Source: Candidatus Woesearchaeota archaeon (lineage in GTDB: Archaea > Nanobdellota > Nanobdellia > Woesearchaeales > UBA10216). From it: a DNA stretch of 60,026 nt. Positions within the stretch are counted from its first letter, which is position 1. The number at the start of each line of letters is the position of its first letter. This document shows positions 26,253 through 34,059 of the stretch, one piece after another. A model generated the notes under the pieces. The model had not been told where the DNA came from, did not search any database, and was given only the letters and a program-made list of their open reading frames with translations. The translations under genes and the position numbers were made by a program. The stretch is from the NCBI GenBank assembly GCA_016192915.1, contig JACPTF010000020.1, positions 1 through 60,026 of the forward strand, given 5' to 3'.

Positions 26253-26603
26253 CTATCTCTTGCCCTTCACAAACCTCTCGTTGAAGTAGGCAACGGCAAC
26301 ATCCCCAAACTTGGCAATGAGCTTGTTAACTGCTTCCTCTACAACAGACTTCTCGAATTGCTTCCTGTCCTTCTTCGGGAAGTAAACGTAGCGCAATCCC
26401 CCCCGGGCTGTTTCAATCTTTCTGTCAACAACGCCCTTCCCAAAAAGCCTGTCCAAAATCACTGCAACGCTGGTAAGGGCAACCTTCCTGCCTTTCTTCA
26501 GCTTTTGGTAAATCTCCCTTACCCTGAGCGCCCTGCCCGGCCAGAGCTCATTCAGGACGTCGTTCTCGAGAGGGCTCAGCACAGTATCAAAAAGCTGCTT
26601 CAT
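26253..26603 (-). CDS. BlaI/MecI/CopY-family repressor
   Basis: A 116-residue winged helix with the family pattern LSPLENDVLNELWPGRALRV, REIYQKLKKGRKVALTSVAV and RLFGKGVVDRK. CopY members respond to copper; BlaI members are removed by a partner protease. The C-terminus lacks the CxC pairs of true CopY, so protease control by the neighbour at 25420 is the likelier model. The mRNA looks leaderless: a TATA box at 26627-26634 stands about 25 bases before the ATG. Confidence 0.85.
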   Translation of the reverse strand: MKQLFDTVLSPLENDVLNELWPGRALRVREIYQKLKKGRKVALTSVAVILDRLFGKGVVDRKIETARGGLRYVYFPKKDRKQFEKSVVEEAVNKLIAKFGDVAVAYFNERFVKGKR

Positions 26604-26645
26604 TGAGCAGATAGCTCACGCTGCAGTTTAAATATTTTTCTACTT

Positions 26646-26661
26646 TTGTAAAGCTTTACAA
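26646..26661. promoter_or_regulatory. Operator palindrome TTGTAAAGCTTTACAA in a divergent promoter
   Basis: A perfect 16-bp palindrome with the TGTA and TACA half-sites known for BlaI/CopY operators. It lies between two divergent TATA boxes: 26627-26634 for the repressor operon and 26669-26676 for the 26705 operon. A degenerate second copy (TTAC-7-GTAA, 26684-26698) overlaps the predicted rightward transcription start. Binding would shut both directions. Confidence 0.65.
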
Positions 26662-26704
26662 CGAAAGATTTAAATATGTGTCCTTACGATAATTGTAAAA
26701 CAAA

Positions 26705-27388
26705 ATGGTTCTCCAAAAAGACAGAAGCACAAAACTGCTTATCCTTGTTGCTGTAGCTGCAGTTGTCCTTGTTATAAACCAGTGGCAGATAATGGCCATT
26801 TCCGACCTGACAGGAGGCAGCGGAGGGTCATCAAAAGGAACAAAGCTCAGCGTCAAGCTCTCGGGCGATGTTGTGCAGGACGCAATAAAGGCAGTTGTGC
26901 CCACCGGAACACCGATTTACGGCGCAGAGCTGGGAGTCAGCTTTGACGACCCCGTGAACAGCCTAGACATACTTGCCAACCTTGACAGCCAGGTGCCAAC
27001 AAACTCACTGACTGAGGAGGAAATGACAAGGTTTGTGAATGTTGGAACAAAAATCAGCTGTGAATTCTGCTGCGGCGCGCCTGCTGTCATTGATGAAAGC
27101 GGCAGGAGCCTGTGCGGGTGCTCACACGCAGCATCATTCAAGGGGCTGTCAAAATACCTGATAAAAAACCACCCAAGCGAATGGACAGACGACCAAGTCC
27201 TGCTTGAGCTAACAAGATGGAAATCTTTATACTACCCCAAAAACATGGTGGAGAAGGCAGTAGCAGCGTTAGAAAACGGACTTGAGCTGACGCCTGCTGT
27301 CCTTAATGACAGGGACCTGCTGAAGAAGGTAAAGGCCGGTGATACAACAAGCATCGGAGACCTGCCAACAATGGTCGGCGGCTGTTAA
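26705..27388 (+). CDS. Membrane-anchored PCYCGC-like protein with LPTMVGGC tail
   Basis: A 227-residue protein. One N-terminal span (residues about 10-28) is followed by an exposed domain with a Cys cluster: SCEFCCGAPAVIDESG, then LCGCSHAASFKGL, and a helical end with RWKSLYYPKNMVEKA. The arrangement resembles PCYCGC-type metal or redox domains of Gram-positive lipoproteins. The protein ends in GDLPTMVGGC, an ending repeated exactly in the next gene. Its promoter faces the CopY/BlaI gene across the palindrome. Confidence 0.65.
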   Translation: MVLQKDRSTKLLILVAVAAVVLVINQWQIMAISDLTGGSGGSSKGTKLSVKLSGDVVQDAIKAVVPTGTPIYGAELGVSFDDPVNSLDILANLDSQVPTNSLTEEEMTRFVNVGTKISCEFCCGAPAVIDESGRSLCGCSHAASFKGLSKYLIKNHPSEWTDDQVLLELTRWKSLYYPKNMVEKAVAALENGLELTPAVLNDRDLLKKVKAGDTTSIGDLPTMVGGC

Positions 27389-27409
27389 AATATGATGAGG
27401 TGAACAAGA

Positions 27410-27655
27410 ATGGTTAACGCAAGCAAGATTCTGCCAGTTGTGCTCGTAGCACTGATATTAGTCTCAGCGGTACAGGCCTTCCAGCTTAACGCGCTGAAAG
27501 AAAAGATTTCGGAAGGAAAGATTTCTGTTTCAACCAACTCTGGCTCAAAAAGCCAGGTAAGCTCCGGAAGCGCAGTGGCAAGTTCCGGAAGCGGTGGGGC
27601 AGCGCGCAGCGCTAGCAGCATACAGGACCTCCCAACAATGGTTGGCGGGTGCTGA
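27410..27655 (+). CDS. Short membrane protein with LPTMVGGC tail
   Basis: An 81-residue protein: one N-terminal span (LPVVLVALILVSAVQAF), a Ser/Gly-rich linker of about 40 residues, and the C-terminal QDLPTMVGGC. There is no other domain, so the tail itself appears to be the functional end, displayed outside the membrane. It lies 21 bases after the previous gene, with GATGAGGTGAAC as ribosome binding site. The eight-residue ending is identical to that of 26705. Confidence 0.65.
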   Translation: MVNASKILPVVLVALILVSAVQAFQLNALKEKISEGKISVSTNSGSKSQVSSGSAVASSGSGGAARSASSIQDLPTMVGGC

Positions 27656-27687
27656 GCCGAAAGCAGGGAGATGGGGGGGTTTCTCAA

Positions 27688-28923
27688 ATGGCTGAACAAA
27701 AAGAGGCGCGAAAAGAAACAAAAGAGCATCATTCTACGCACCAGTCTCATCATCCTGAATCAAAAAAAAGTAAAGAAAAAGAAATCAGGATAACGCTGCC
27801 GTTTCCGGAGATACGCGGACTGAACCTGTCAACAATCACAACCGTTGCTGCTGTCGCGTTGCTTGCCATAGTTGTTCTACAGGCGTTCCAGGCTTTTACG
27901 CTTTCGCAAAAGCTTGATGCCATGGCAGCAGAGGCACAGGAACTTAACAGGCCAGCGGTTATTGAACTAACGACAATTGGCGCTGATTGTGAAGAATGCG
28001 CACCCCTGCAGCAGGCTATAAGCATGGTTGAAGGTGCGAAAGTCAGCATAACAAAAACAACCACGCTAGGGTCAAAAGATTCAGAGGCGCAGGAGCTGGT
28101 AGTGAAGTACTCCATTAAACGGCTGCCAACCGTTGTTATAACTGGCGAAGTCGACAGAATCAGTCTAACTGGCTTCGCAAAAGCAGATGATGCACTTATT
28201 TACTCACAGCAGCCACCCTATGTTGACGCCGCAACAGGTGATGTGAAAGGCCTTGTCAGCTTAACGTACGTGAACGTTTCCAGCTGCAAGGAGTGCCCTG
28301 ACCTGATGGGTGTTGTGCAGCAGCTAAGGGCGCAAATAAAAGTGGCAGATTTCAAGGCTGTTGACAAGGACAGCGAGGAAGGCAAAAAGCTTGTTGTAGA
28401 TTATGAAATGGCACGATTGCCAGGCATTCTCATCTCAAGTGATGTCAACGAATACCCTTTAGCAGACCAGCTTGCGCAGGTTGGCACTGTTAAGAAAGGC
28501 GGTGCCATAGCGCTTGGCTCAAATGCCCCCTATTACAATACATCAACCGGAAAAGTTGACGGGATTGCAAGCCTCATCCTGCTGAATGACAGCAGCTGCA
28601 CGGGCTGCTATGACGTCACTATGCACCTTGCAATAGTCAAGAACAGGTTCCAGGTCTACTTTGAATCCATAAAATCCGTTGATGCAAGCAGCGAGGAAGG
28701 CAGGGAGCTAGTTTCAAAATACAGCATAAAAGCAGCACCAACCATTATCCTCACAGGGCAAGTTTCAGCTTACACGCAGCTCAACGCCATCTGGCCAAGC
28801 GTTGGAACTGTAGAAAAAGACGGCGCCTACGTCTTCAGGCAAATGACACAGATTGCGGGAAGCCCCTACAAGGACCTAACCACCGGGAAGGTTGAGCCCA
28901 ACATTCCGAAACAGAGTGGGTAA
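27688..28923 (+). CDS. Membrane protein with three thioredoxin-like CxxC repeats
   Basis: A 411-residue protein: a charged His/Lys-rich N-terminus, one span (residues about 50-70), then three repeats of about 110 residues. Each opens with a beta strand and a CxxC (DCEECAPL, SCKECPDL, SCTGCYDV). Each continues through a helix and KYSIKRLPT-like segment, and the repeats share GKV-L/GDVKGL boundaries. A thioredoxin-type cis-Pro is present in repeats 1 and 3 (LPTVV, APTII). Electrons may come from the CcdA-like proteins. The ATG at 27688 is chosen because it follows the previous stop; the frame is open from 27649. Confidence 0.7.
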   Translation: MAEQKEARKETKEHHSTHQSHHPESKKSKEKEIRITLPFPEIRGLNLSTITTVAAVALLAIVVLQAFQAFTLSQKLDAMAAEAQELNRPAVIELTTIGADCEECAPLQQAISMVEGAKVSITKTTTLGSKDSEAQELVVKYSIKRLPTVVITGEVDRISLTGFAKADDALIYSQQPPYVDAATGDVKGLVSLTYVNVSSCKECPDLMGVVQQLRAQIKVADFKAVDKDSEEGKKLVVDYEMARLPGILISSDVNEYPLADQLAQVGTVKKGGAIALGSNAPYYNTSTGKVDGIASLILLNDSSCTGCYDVTMHLAIVKNRFQVYFESIKSVDASSEEGRELVSKYSIKAAPTIILTGQVSAYTQLNAIWPSVGTVEKDGAYVFRQMTQIAGSPYKDLTTGKVEPNIPKQSG

Positions 28924-28976
28924 GAGCGGGTATGGCGGCAGTGAATAACAAATAAGGCTAATAGAAGTTAACAGAA

Positions 28977-29147
28977 CTAAGTCTCAAACCTGCCTTTTAC
29001 CTTGTACTTGTCAGAATTCAGGATTTCCTCAACCTCCTGCTCGTAGCGCGTCAATGACGCATCCTTGGGAGAGAAGAAAATCCTGTACGCCACATAGGCA
29101 ATAATGGCAGCCAACACAGCAATTGCAACTTTTTGGTCGACAACCAT
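28977..29147 (-). CDS. Small single-span membrane protein
   Basis: A 56-residue frame: MVVDQKVAIAVLAAIIAYVA gives one span, followed by a charged tail with YEQEVEEILNSDKYK. A TATA-like GTTTAAATAT on the minus strand (about 29186-29195) could drive it. It is convergent with the three-CxxC gene. I do not recognise a family. Confidence 0.5.
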   Translation of the reverse strand: MVVDQKVAIAVLAAIIAYVAYRIFFSPKDASLTRYEQEVEEILNSDKYKVKGRFET

Positions 29148-29279
29148 GGCAATTCACTTTTACGGGTGTGCTATGGTGCTGCACATATTTAAACCTTCGC
29201 TTTGGTACCAAATGCAGCGAAAGATTTAATTACTCTGGAAGGATAGTATGCTAAGGGTAAGAAAGGAGGGAGATTTGCC

Positions 29280-29501
29280 GTGGCAGCCAGAAAAAGGAAG
29301 CAGAAGCAGCTTGACGTGGGCAAAAACAGCAAGCTTGACGAATTCTTAAAGGCGCTCAGGATTGAGGGCGAAAAAAGGGACAAGATAGTTGCCTTTGTTG
29401 AAGAGCTCACGTTCAAGCAGCTCAAAGCGCTGAGCACAGGCATCAAGGACGACGAAGAGAAAAAGCCAAAACTCAGGCTGAGGATGCCGTGGCAGAAGTA
29501 G
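29280..29501 (+). CDS. Small basic helical protein
   Basis: A 73-residue protein starting at GTG 29280 after the strong ribosome binding site AAGGAGGGAG. It is Lys-rich at both ends with an amphipathic helical middle (LDEFLKALRIEGEKRDKI). No family is recognised. A TATA-like GATTTAATTA lies at about 29222-29231. Confidence 0.5.
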   Translation: MAARKRKQKQLDVGKNSKLDEFLKALRIEGEKRDKIVAFVEELTFKQLKALSTGIKDDEEKKPKLRLRMPWQK

Positions 29502-29531
29502 AGAAGCACTTGTACTAAAAGGCAAATCCCG

Positions 29532-31613
29532 TTAAGAGTAAGGGCGTGTCGTTGTTTCTGTTCTTGTAACGGTTCTCCAGCGTAGCTCTTTAACGAAGTA
29601 GTCTATTGGGGAGTCTACTGTGGAAAACTTATCAAATGTTCTTTTTAGCCCCTCAGGGGATGGCAGGGCATTCAGCCTTATAAGAGCCGAACTACCATCG
29701 ATTGATGGAGCGCTTAAGGGAGTGACAAGCGGCTGGTAGGGCTCTGACGTGTAATAATGGTTCAGTAGCATGCCTGCTATTCTGTTAAGGTCCTCTTCCA
29801 AAATCTGCTTGTCAGGCTGCGAATCAGGTTTGTCAGGGATGATAACCAACTGGGGCCCGCCTTCGCTTAGCTCGTAACGCACAACAAGGTGCGTATTAGA
29901 AGGACTAATGACTTTTATAGTTGCGCCGCTAATACTCTGGGGCAAAGTTGCCTCTAACAACTCTTCAGGCATATAATTAGTTGAGACCTTTTCCTTAATA
30001 ATCGCCACTTCGCGAGAAGGCAGCACGCTGTTTGCAAGTTCTTCGCTGCTTAAGTTGTCGTAGCATACGTCTACATGCGCTCGTTCATAACCGGCAGCCC
30101 TAGCCCTTGAAGCAACGTAACGCAGCACATTGTCAACCGAAAAGTTGGCACTAACGCTAACAAGCGCAGTCGGCAAGTTTTTTGTGTGTGCGCAGTAAAA
30201 GACGCCAGAGCTGCCGCCACCTTCAGCAGTAAACTCTTCCGGGTTCAATCGCGTTACCGAGCCGTTAAAAAACTTGGCAACTCTGGAAGCTGCCGCTTTG
30301 ACAGCTTTTGCTTTCGCTGGGTCTGCATCGCTTCCGTCGCCTTTGAACACATATATACGGTTGGATGTGGGCTTCTGATTCTTATCGAAGCTAAAAACGT
30401 AAGTCTCTTTACCATCTTTCTTTGGAACCTCAAGGGTTACGTGCCTAATTTTGTTCCCGGGTAGGTTGGAAAGCATGACCTCTCTGGCTGTTAAGCTTGT
30501 CCAGGTTGCGGCCACAATTGTTTCCATGTCGCTTTTTTCTTGAGCCGCTTCAAGAACAAATTCTAATCTGGACTTGGTGGCTGCCCCATAAGCTCTCCTT
30601 GTTGCTTCGCCAGCACTTAAAACGTCAACAAAAACACCTGCCAATGTACCTGCCGTTAAGCGCCTTGTCTCGAGCAAGTAAAGCTCCGCATCCGCAGCAG
30701 CCTGAATTGCAGCGTTATCCAGCAATAAGTTTATCTTTACAGCGTCATAGCCGAGAGACTTTGCGAGCGCATTAGGAAGCCTTAACGCTGTCGCAGCATC
30801 GCCTTCTATGAAAGGGAAAATGTAAGGGGGAGACTTTGGCCCTCCTTCGTCCAGAACAATCATGAAGCCGCGGTCAACGCCATTTTGCCTTATTAAAAAC
30901 GCTTGCTCGGGCATTAGCTGATCTATTTTTATGCCTAATTTCGAAATAACAGGCGAAAGGCGCACTACTTCAGAAGCACTGAGAGTTTGACGAACAAAAT
31001 ATCCTTTTCCGGAAACTGCCTCGTTCACTAGAACTTCTAAGTAAGCTGTATCAGTACGAGAGAAGGAAATTCCACGAGTTGTTGAGAGGAACTCAGCTAC
31101 GCTTGGTGTTTTGGTCTGTGCCAAAAAGAGTAGCAAAGGGGCAAGAGCCTTTGTCTCTTCATCAGGCAATGTGCCAGCTATAGCGCTTAATTCCGCTTCA
31201 ACATGTGAAGCTAACTGCCCAACTGTTCTTTTAAGGTACTCGCTATGTGGCGGCTTGTATAGGCGCATTAGCGTGTAATCATCCAACTCGCTTAATCCGC
31301 TTAGGTCTAGTTCGGCCTTCCTTAAAAAGCGAAGTCTCCTAAGCTCAGACAGCCACAGCCTTGACAAGCCTGCGATAAGGCTGTTCGTTGACTGAGAATA
31401 ATTTCCAATTCCAGCAGAAATTCTGGCAGAAAAGTTTCTGGCGATGTAATTTTCAAGGTCTCTTGTTGCTGCTTCTGCCACCTTCGTTGCTTTACTCAGC
31501 TCTATCAATAAGTCCTCAGGTATAGCGTCAAAATACCTTTTGTTGATTTTTTTGGCGGCAGTCCTAAATCTTCCAAATCCTCTCGACCCTGTTGCCAAAT
31601 CTTCAATCCCCAT
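29532..31613 (-). CDS. Large orphan protein
   Basis: A 693-residue soluble protein starting at the ATG at 31613; a TTG nine bases upstream is also open. It has no span, no signal and no motif I can name. The first 200 residues are helical; the rest mixes strands and helices. It is flanked by small genes and a toxin-antitoxin pair, and looks lineage specific. Confidence 0.5.
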   Translation of the reverse strand: MGIEDLATGSRGFGRFRTAAKKINKRYFDAIPEDLLIELSKATKVAEAATRDLENYIARNFSARISAGIGNYSQSTNSLIAGLSRLWLSELRRLRFLRKAELDLSGLSELDDYTLMRLYKPPHSEYLKRTVGQLASHVEAELSAIAGTLPDEETKALAPLLLFLAQTKTPSVAEFLSTTRGISFSRTDTAYLEVLVNEAVSGKGYFVRQTLSASEVVRLSPVISKLGIKIDQLMPEQAFLIRQNGVDRGFMIVLDEGGPKSPPYIFPFIEGDAATALRLPNALAKSLGYDAVKINLLLDNAAIQAAADAELYLLETRRLTAGTLAGVFVDVLSAGEATRRAYGAATKSRLEFVLEAAQEKSDMETIVAATWTSLTAREVMLSNLPGNKIRHVTLEVPKKDGKETYVFSFDKNQKPTSNRIYVFKGDGSDADPAKAKAVKAAASRVAKFFNGSVTRLNPEEFTAEGGGSSGVFYCAHTKNLPTALVSVSANFSVDNVLRYVASRARAAGYERAHVDVCYDNLSSEELANSVLPSREVAIIKEKVSTNYMPEELLEATLPQSISGATIKVISPSNTHLVVRYELSEGGPQLVIIPDKPDSQPDKQILEEDLNRIAGMLLNHYYTSEPYQPLVTPLSAPSIDGSSALIRLNALPSPEGLKRTFDKFSTVDSPIDYFVKELRWRTVTRTETTTRPYS

Positions 31614-31669
31614 AACAATCAACCCTTACCCGTCCTTACTTGTCCCAATACTATTAGCCCTTGCTTATT

Positions 31670-31830
31670 TTAGCTCGCTTTCAGCTCACCGTAAGCCTTC
31701 TCTGCCCATTTAACGCTGAGCCCTATCAGGTCTGCAAGGTCGCCCAAGGCATAAACTGGCAAGCCCTCGGCAGCAAGCGCTGCTGCAACGGCCCCCCTCG
31801 CCTTATGGCTTCAAGGGTTTTGGCGTCCAT
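31670..31830 (-). pseudogene. Small gene broken by a one-base shift in a G run
   Basis: From ATG 31830 the frame reads MDAKTLEAIRRGG and then runs into an early stop. One more G in the six-G run would continue as AVAAALAAEGLPVYALGDLA, then DLIGLSVKWAEKAYGELKAS and a stop at 31670. The whole would be 53 residues. A TATA-like sequence (CTTTTATAGT on the minus strand, about 31855-31864) precedes it. It is either a real frameshift or a homopolymer error. Confidence 0.45.
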
Positions 31831-31887
31831 CAAGCCACAAGGAAACAACTTTTACTATAAAAGTTTTATCACTATAATGCAATTTTT

Positions 31888-32022
31888 ATGGCTGAAACTA
31901 CGTTGACCCTGAAATTCAGAGGAGCGGAAGCGAACCTGCTCAATGAGATGGTAGGCAGCGGACTGTTCAAATCAAAGGCTGTCAATATCATTCAACATTG
32001 CTGCATAGACTTCATTGCTTAG
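31888..32022 (+). pseudogene. Truncated ribbon-helix-helix gene
   Basis: The frame from ATG 31888 begins MAETTLTLKFRGAEANLLNE, then MVGSGLFKSKA. That is the start of an archaeal ribbon-helix-helix repressor (strand, then the GLFKSK helix turn). After residue 31 it loses similarity (VNIIQHCC) and stops at 32022. The break coincides with the 3' end of the DUF3368 toxin gene at 31972, so the second helix and tail seem to have been replaced when the toxin-antitoxin pair arrived. Confidence 0.5.
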
Positions 32023-32463
32023 CCGCATTCCAGACTCAATCAAATCAGAAAGCGCTTGCTTTGCCTCCCTTTTTGAAAGCAGCCCCTTCTTTAGGCACCG
32101 AAATAGGAAACCGGTTATCCACCAGCAAATGATGCCTTTGCTCCTGGCTGCTGTTATAAGGGCATAATCGTTGCAGAGCAGGATGGCGTTCTCCTTTTGC
32201 GCCAGCAACAGCACTGAAGCGTCAGCTTGCTCGATTCCCTCCAGCCTGCTTAACTCGTCACGCTTGCCCGTAGAATATTTTGATACTTCAATCCATGTTT
32301 TGCATGCCTCATCTATTTCGCTTGCGCCTCTCCCTTCCTTAGCCTCGTCATAGACCTCCTTCGTAATCATGATTTTTCCAAAAAACTCTTTAAGCAAGGA
32401 CAGCTTACTAATCCTGCCCAAGTGTATCAGTGCAGAAGAATCAACAACAGCCATATCCCGCAT
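31972..32463 (-). CDS. DUF3368 PIN-type toxin
   Basis: A 163-residue PIN-fold protein: the first acidic site is AVVDSSALIHLGR, then KEVYDEAKEG, QADASVLLLAQ and LLCNDYALITAA with the later acidic residues. DUF3368 proteins are toxic RNases paired with UPF0175 antitoxins. The antitoxin gene lies 13 bases upstream on the same strand. The start may be the Met three codons in (32454), which has better spacing from GGGG. All core acidic residues look intact, so it should be active. Confidence 0.85.
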   Translation of the reverse strand: MRDMAVVDSSALIHLGRISKLSLLKEFFGKIMITKEVYDEAKEGRGASEIDEACKTWIEVSKYSTGKRDELSRLEGIEQADASVLLLAQKENAILLCNDYALITAARSKGIICWWITGFLFRCLKKGLLSKREAKQALSDLIESGMRLSNEVYAAMLNDIDSL

Positions 32464-32476
32464 CCCCTTTTTTGAG

Positions 32477-32776
32477 CTATGCGCTGATCTCTTCCAAGTC
32501 CTTTCTCAAGTCTTTTAGAGTGTAGCCAATGTCTATGTCTGATTTAGACATTAAGTCAAACATCTCTAAGTATGAAATCCCTGCCAGAACTGCAGCTCTC
32601 CTTATTGTAACCTTGTGCTCTTTGAGCAAATCCAGAGACCTCTTTAACTTCCAGTCCTCAATAGCTTTAGCCAACAGTTTTCTAACAACTTCAGCCCTTT
32701 CTGTATGTTCATCTTTTTCTATTTCCTTTAGAGCATCAAAAAACTCATCATCAATCCTAGCAGTGATAACTTTCAT
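32477..32776 (-). CDS. UPF0175 antitoxin
   Basis: A 99-residue protein: an N-terminal ribbon-helix-helix (MKVITARIDDEFFDALKEIE) followed by the UPF0175 helix-turn-helix (TIRRAAVLAGISYLEMFDL). It neutralises the DUF3368 toxin encoded next. Upstream, GTTAC (32780-32784) and GTAAC (32799-32803) form an inverted repeat over the transcription start, with a TATA box (GTTTAAATAG) behind it. This is a likely autoregulatory operator. Confidence 0.85.
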   Translation of the reverse strand: MKVITARIDDEFFDALKEIEKDEHTERAEVVRKLLAKAIEDWKLKRSLDLLKEHKVTIRRAAVLAGISYLEMFDLMSKSDIDIGYTLKDLRKDLEEISA

Positions 32777-32779
32777 AGC

Positions 32780-32812
32780 GTTACAAAAATATACAAAAGT
32801 AACTATTTAAAC
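32780..32812 (-). promoter_or_regulatory. Promoter and inverted repeat of the toxin-antitoxin operon
   Basis: GTTAC-14-GTAAC (32780-32803) overlaps the predicted leaderless start. The TATA-like TTTAAATA on the minus strand lies at about 32804-32811. Binding of the UPF0175 dimer here would give the usual self-repression. Confidence 0.45.
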
Positions 32813-32862
32813 CTTTCGGTTTCAGCCTGCAACAAACACTTCGGAACTCCCCATCTGCCATT

Positions 32863-32960
32863 CTAAGCCAAATCCCTGTGCGTCTCGTACATGCAACCTT
32901 TTTAGGAAACCAAATCGCTGTTGCGATTGGTCCCATCGCATTGGCGATGTGGAAAGGTTG
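32863..32960. repeat. Duplicated gene 3' end plus paired-hairpin element
   Basis: At 32863-32892 the minus strand encodes MYETHRDLA and stop, a diverged copy of the MYETHRDLS end of the neighbouring gene (32969). Between the two ends lies an element with terminal inverted repeats CAACCTTT (32894-32901) and AAAGGTTG (32953-32960). These enclose two hairpins: AATCGC-TGTT-GCGATT (32913-32928) and CATCGC-ATTG-GCGATG (32934-32949). The outer motif recurs in altered form at 35023 and within a tRNA intron at 41155. Confidence 0.5.
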
Positions 32961-32968
32961 ATCAAAAA

Positions 32969-33325
32969 TTAAGATAAATCTCTATGAGTTTCGTACATAA
33001 AAGCTGCGTGAGAGTTGTGCCTCTTCAGCTCCCTTGCAACAAGCCTGGCAAGGTCCTTCGAAGCAACTTCCTTCCTCTTATGGACGTGCTTCGTGATGGT
33101 CCTCGCGACAGCATTAGCTATCCGTTCGCAGTCCTTCTCCTTCATCAGCACAACATAGCAGGCAGCGTAGGCAGAGCCGTAAACCTTCTTCTCATCGTAG
33201 CCCTCGCACACATTGCTGCCACGCTTGACAATGCAGTGCACGCTCTCGCTGTGGCCATGCCTTCGCTTTCGCGGCTTTTGCCTTTTCGCATTCATTCTCG
33301 CCCTGTAAATTGCCATTTTCACCAT
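32969..33325 (-). CDS. ATP-cone-like protein
   Basis: A 118-residue basic protein. After an Arg/Lys-rich start, residues about 30-110 resemble an ATP-cone: IVKRGSNVCEGYDEKKVYGS, then a helix pair with VARTITKHVHKRKEVASKDL and YETHRDLS at the end. ATP-cones sense nucleotide levels in NrdR and ribonucleotide reductase; stand-alone ones occur in archaea. The ATG at 33325 is preceded by GGTGGTTTGA, the same leader seen before aIF2-gamma. Confidence 0.6.
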   Translation of the reverse strand: MVKMAIYRARMNAKRQKPRKRRHGHSESVHCIVKRGSNVCEGYDEKKVYGSAYAACYVVLMKEKDCERIANAVARTITKHVHKRKEVASKDLARLVARELKRHNSHAAFMYETHRDLS

Positions 33326-33339
33326 TCAAACCACCTGCG

Positions 33340-34059
33340 CTAACCAAAGTTTATCGTTCCATTGGCTATCAGCATGAGCAGCCAGCCCATAGCCACAAGC
33401 AGCAAGCCTATAAGCAGCCGCATTGTGCCCCGGCTTTCCTGCTTCCATTTTTTAACTTCATGAAGCCGCTTGCCGCCTGCCACCATCAGGAGTATGACAA
33501 TCAGCGGGGCGACAAATATCACGTTGTAAAGCACAAGCATAAGGAAGGCTGAAAAGTCAAAATACTGGGAGAGAAGCATGATAATCGCGAGGTAAGGCGC
33601 ACCTGTGCACGGCAGCTCAACGCCTGCAACAAAAGCGCCAAGCAGCATAATCCCCGGAACTGTCACTTTGGAAGCGTAGTCGTGAAGCTTCTTGGCAAAA
33701 TACCCGGGAATAGTAAGGGAGAACCACTTTCCGTACCAAAAATAGTCCTTAATCTCAAACAGCCCTGCAATGATTATCAGGATGCCAACAGCAATTGCGA
33801 CGTATTCGCTCAGGTAAAGCGGCAGCCCTGACAGGAAGTAAATAAGCCCCAGCCCGGCCAGAAGGTATGTCATGAAGACTGCAAAAATGTACAATCCGCC
33901 AAGGAGCAGCATCTTTTTCGTGGACTGGCGTGTGGTAAGAAGCACCGAAATCATCAGTATCAAAACGCCTATGGCGCACGGGTTAATGGAGTCAATTGCC
34001 GCAGCGCCCACAACGGTTACAAGGGTTGGAAGGTAGGCCTCAACCGCCATTTGAATCAC
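33340..34059 (-). CDS. Second CcdA-like thiol transporter
   Basis: A 239-residue protein with about six spans and two conserved cysteines in DSINPCAIGVLILM and GVELPCTGAPYLAI, the CcdA pattern. It overlaps the HxH protein gene at 34040 by 20 bases, so here again a CcdA-like gene is paired with an HxH gene. It probably moves reducing power to the outside domain of that partner. Confidence 0.8.
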   Translation of the reverse strand: MIQMAVEAYLPTLVTVVGAAAIDSINPCAIGVLILMISVLLTTRQSTKKMLLLGGLYIFAVFMTYLLAGLGLIYFLSGLPLYLSEYVAIAVGILIIIAGLFEIKDYFWYGKWFSLTIPGYFAKKLHDYASKVTVPGIMLLGAFVAGVELPCTGAPYLAIIMLLSQYFDFSAFLMLVLYNVIFVAPLIVILLMVAGGKRLHEVKKWKQESRGTMRLLIGLLLVAMGWLLMLIANGTINFG

